Part shown: positions 35,901 to 38,900 of the stretch, piece by piece
Layout: the number at the start of each line of letters is the position of its first letter
Position numbering within the stretch: position 1 is the stretch's first letter
Source: Sophora flavescens
Taxonomy: Eukaryota; Streptophyta; Magnoliopsida; Fabales; Fabaceae
DNA length: 64,000 nucleotides
Direction of reading: 5' to 3'
Assembly (NCBI GenBank): GCA_030762895.1
Contig: CM061066.1
Coordinates: 118,886,715 to 118,950,714, forward strand
Made by a program: the position numbers and the translations under genes
Notes under the pieces: model-generated
What the model was told of the DNA's origin: nothing
The model's input: only the letters and a program-made list of their open reading frames with translations
Databases searched by the model: none

Positions 35901-38900
35901 CTTCACAAAATAGCCTTCGAGAAATTGATTGACAAGCTGGGAATGCACAACTTGTACTCACCAGCATGAGGGGGAGTGTTAGTACGGTAGTTGGAGAGTG
36001 TTAGGCAAAGTAGTTTGTTAGCTTGGCTTTATCTCTTAGTATCCTAAAGTTTAGGACAACAATTTCTATTTTTTTTCCTTTTTATCTCTTATCTTTTATC
36101 TTCTGTATATATAGCAGAATTGTTTAAATGTAAAAGTAACATTGTATCAGTTTCAGAGATTAAATAGAAAACAACGTTTGTATATGGTTTCTTTCCTCAC
36201 TTTAACTTTTATTAACCAAGCAATTTCATCCTTTATGTAGTTTGATTTTATGTGAGAGCATCTTAGGTGCACATACTACAGCATGGAGAGTTCACATTCC
36301 ATAATTATTTAGAATGGAAACATCATCAAATAAGTCCCTAAAATCCTTGATTCCTTGGAACCAAAAAGTGAGCAGAAAACAATACAGCAATGAAAATTTC
36401 TAAAATAAATTGTTGAGAAATCACCTCAAGAGTGCATCTGCCAGTGCAAGGGCTTCTGCACTTGCTTCTACAATTAGAGAAGGAGCCTAGCATATATTCA
36501 ACAAGTGCAACAATTAAATGAGACATGCATGGTTGCACACAAAGGGGTGGAAAAATTAAATAAATGATAGTAACCATAAGTTACCAAGTTATTCTCAAAT
36601 CTTTATTAACATGTAAAATTAAATAAATGATAGTCACCATAGCCATGAATTTACATTAACAAAGCATTTCAAACAGGCAATAACTAAAAAGTTATTCATA
36701 ACAAGGATTTGGAAATCCAAGGGAACTCAAATTCCCATTCAATACTTACAGCCTGCCCAATTTCTGACAATAAGCATGCAAGGCCACCAATTACTTTCAT
36801 GTCTCCCCTAGTAAGAGCTGGAAGAAGAAGTACTTCCTTCAGATAATGTACTCTGCATAATAAAACTTGGGGCACTCCCTAAAGAATGCCCAGATCAAAA
36901 TCAATATATCACCCATATCAGGGACATTATGAATAGACATTTACAATAAACAAAGTAAAAAGTACAAGTATCACTTAGAAAACTTCCCAAAATTCACCCC
37001 AAATCCAAATTTAACTAGAGATTATTGTATAAAGAAATCCAGAAAGTTCTAGTTTCTTATACAATTGAACCAATCATTTACTAATAGTAAAAATCAAATG
37101 CATTGTCAGTCTTTTTCACAAATGGCAAAAAGAGAACATGATGGGAATTGGGAACACAATTTTGAAACATACATACTAGCAAAACTAAAAGGTGGGGAAG
37201 AGTAAGAAAGAGTGATTCAAAAAGACATGCAAAAAAATTTGCACTTGTTTCAGCTGTACAATTTCTACTAGAGCTATTCGCTTTGTAAAACCAACTGGCT
37301 GCCTGAACATAAATGAACCCATAGATCAAGCTTGCCAAATGTGTATACAGTCAAGTCCTCAAATTAAACGGGATAAGTAACCAGAGTAGACACTTTTCCC
37401 TACTCTGTTTTGAGTTGTATGAGCTAAAAACAGTTAAAAACGCCAGGAAAACAGGCTAAATAGTCCAACAACCTGCTTCATACATGCTATATGCTTTCTT
37501 TTAAGGGCGATGGCTACCGTGAGATACTTTATCATATCTCTCACCGTGAGAGACCTTTCCCAGACCTATTTCAGCAATTTTTTGTTTATTTCATAATTTC
37601 ATTATTCCCAAATCTTTTTGAATTCTAAAAACATGCCCCATCCGTTTATCTCTCACTCTCCTCTCTCTCCTCCCCCTCGGCCGTTACCTTTGTTCGTGGC
37701 GTGGTGGTCGTTCCTATGTGGTTATCGTTCAAGCCTTTACAGCGATCCATGGTGGTGCCTTGAAGCACGCAATAGCCCCAATCAAGTGAACAACACCAGA
37801 ACCAGCAAAGTCAATAACCCAACATCCAAACAAGAGATTTCTCAACACGAGCAGCCCTCCGACGAACCCATCGAAAGTGGTGGTTGAGAACAGAACCCTA
37901 AAATTTCCATTCCCCAATATTATTTTATTTTTCCCAATCTTGCCCCTTCGTCGGTCTCGTCCGCTTTGGCTCCTATGTTAGGGGCGGGGTGGGGTGGGGA
38001 GCGGGTCCAAAGGGCTGAGGTAGGGGTGGAAAGTGACGGTGGGGTGGAGGGGAAGGGAGTCTTAAGGGGCGGGGGTCCAAGAAATGTTGTTCTGGTTTAC
38101 CAGTTAGATTATTAATTGTATCTGAAATTGTGAAATATTAAAGTTTGGTTAAAATGACCAACTTTTATGGTTGATTAAGAACTTTTTATTTCATCCACCA
38201 GCCCTTCAAGCAAAGTAACAAAAATGGTTACAAACCCACAAACAGGAGGATGCTTTCACATTTAAATCAGAAGTAAGATTTTGTTTTCCTATTCTACTTT
38301 TCCTTTTAGAAAGCACAGATGCCGCCATCAATAATCCTTCTATCTGAAATACCTTTGTAACCACTGCCAAGACCATAATGCTTCAGGAGCGAGATACAAT
38401 GTCCGATGGGGTAGGAGGTTGTGTTAACTGTTCATTTTGGTGAAGTAGCTTTGGGGGTGTTAGCGGAGGAGGGGTGTCGGAATAAGGGTGGAGGAGAGAG
38501 AAAGGAGGGTGCCAAGAAAAGAGATGGGTATCTCTTTTTGGTTTCAAAACACTTCAGGGACTTTAAAACAACTAAACATTTGCAAAAAGGGGCCTGAACT
38601 ATGGTCTCATGGTGAGAGACTTGTCAATGTCTGACACCGTAGCCATCGCCTTCTTTTAAGACAAAACTTAAAAAAGAAAAAGGACAAAGAAACAAGCCTC
38701 TACTTGTTGCCAAGTTATGATAGACTCGGCAAGAGGGAATGATGGAGAAAGAGCTCTGTCACCTAGTTTTTTTATTTCTTTTTGCTTTTTGTGAGGATGT
38801 GTCATCCTCTTCTTGTGTACTTTCTCTTCTCTTATAATAATATTTCTATTATCATCCAAAAAAGCAAAAGAAAGAACAAACCTAAAAATTTAAAATCCAA

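Larger units (their letters stand above)
33971..36211 (+). mobile_element. Internally deleted Copia retrotransposon, target-site duplication TTAAC
   Basis: LTRs at 33971-34202 and 35977-36211 (232 and 235 bp) start TGTTAGTACGG and end ACTTTTA. TTAAC is repeated at 33966-33970 and 36212-36216. Gag, protease and integrase are missing: pol begins 11 bases after the 5' LTR, directly at RT. The purine tract GAGGGGGAG precedes the 3' LTR. A solo LTR of another family interrupts RT. Antisense to the importin gene in intron 8. It belongs to a different Copia lineage from the elements at the left end (RTKHVEVDRHFIKE tail). Confidence 0.9.

Noticed and set aside
37618..37887. Plus-strand open frame of 89 codons inside the Mutator-like element
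   Set aside because: Low-complexity Pro/Ser translation antisense to the more convincing ammonium-transporter-like frame.
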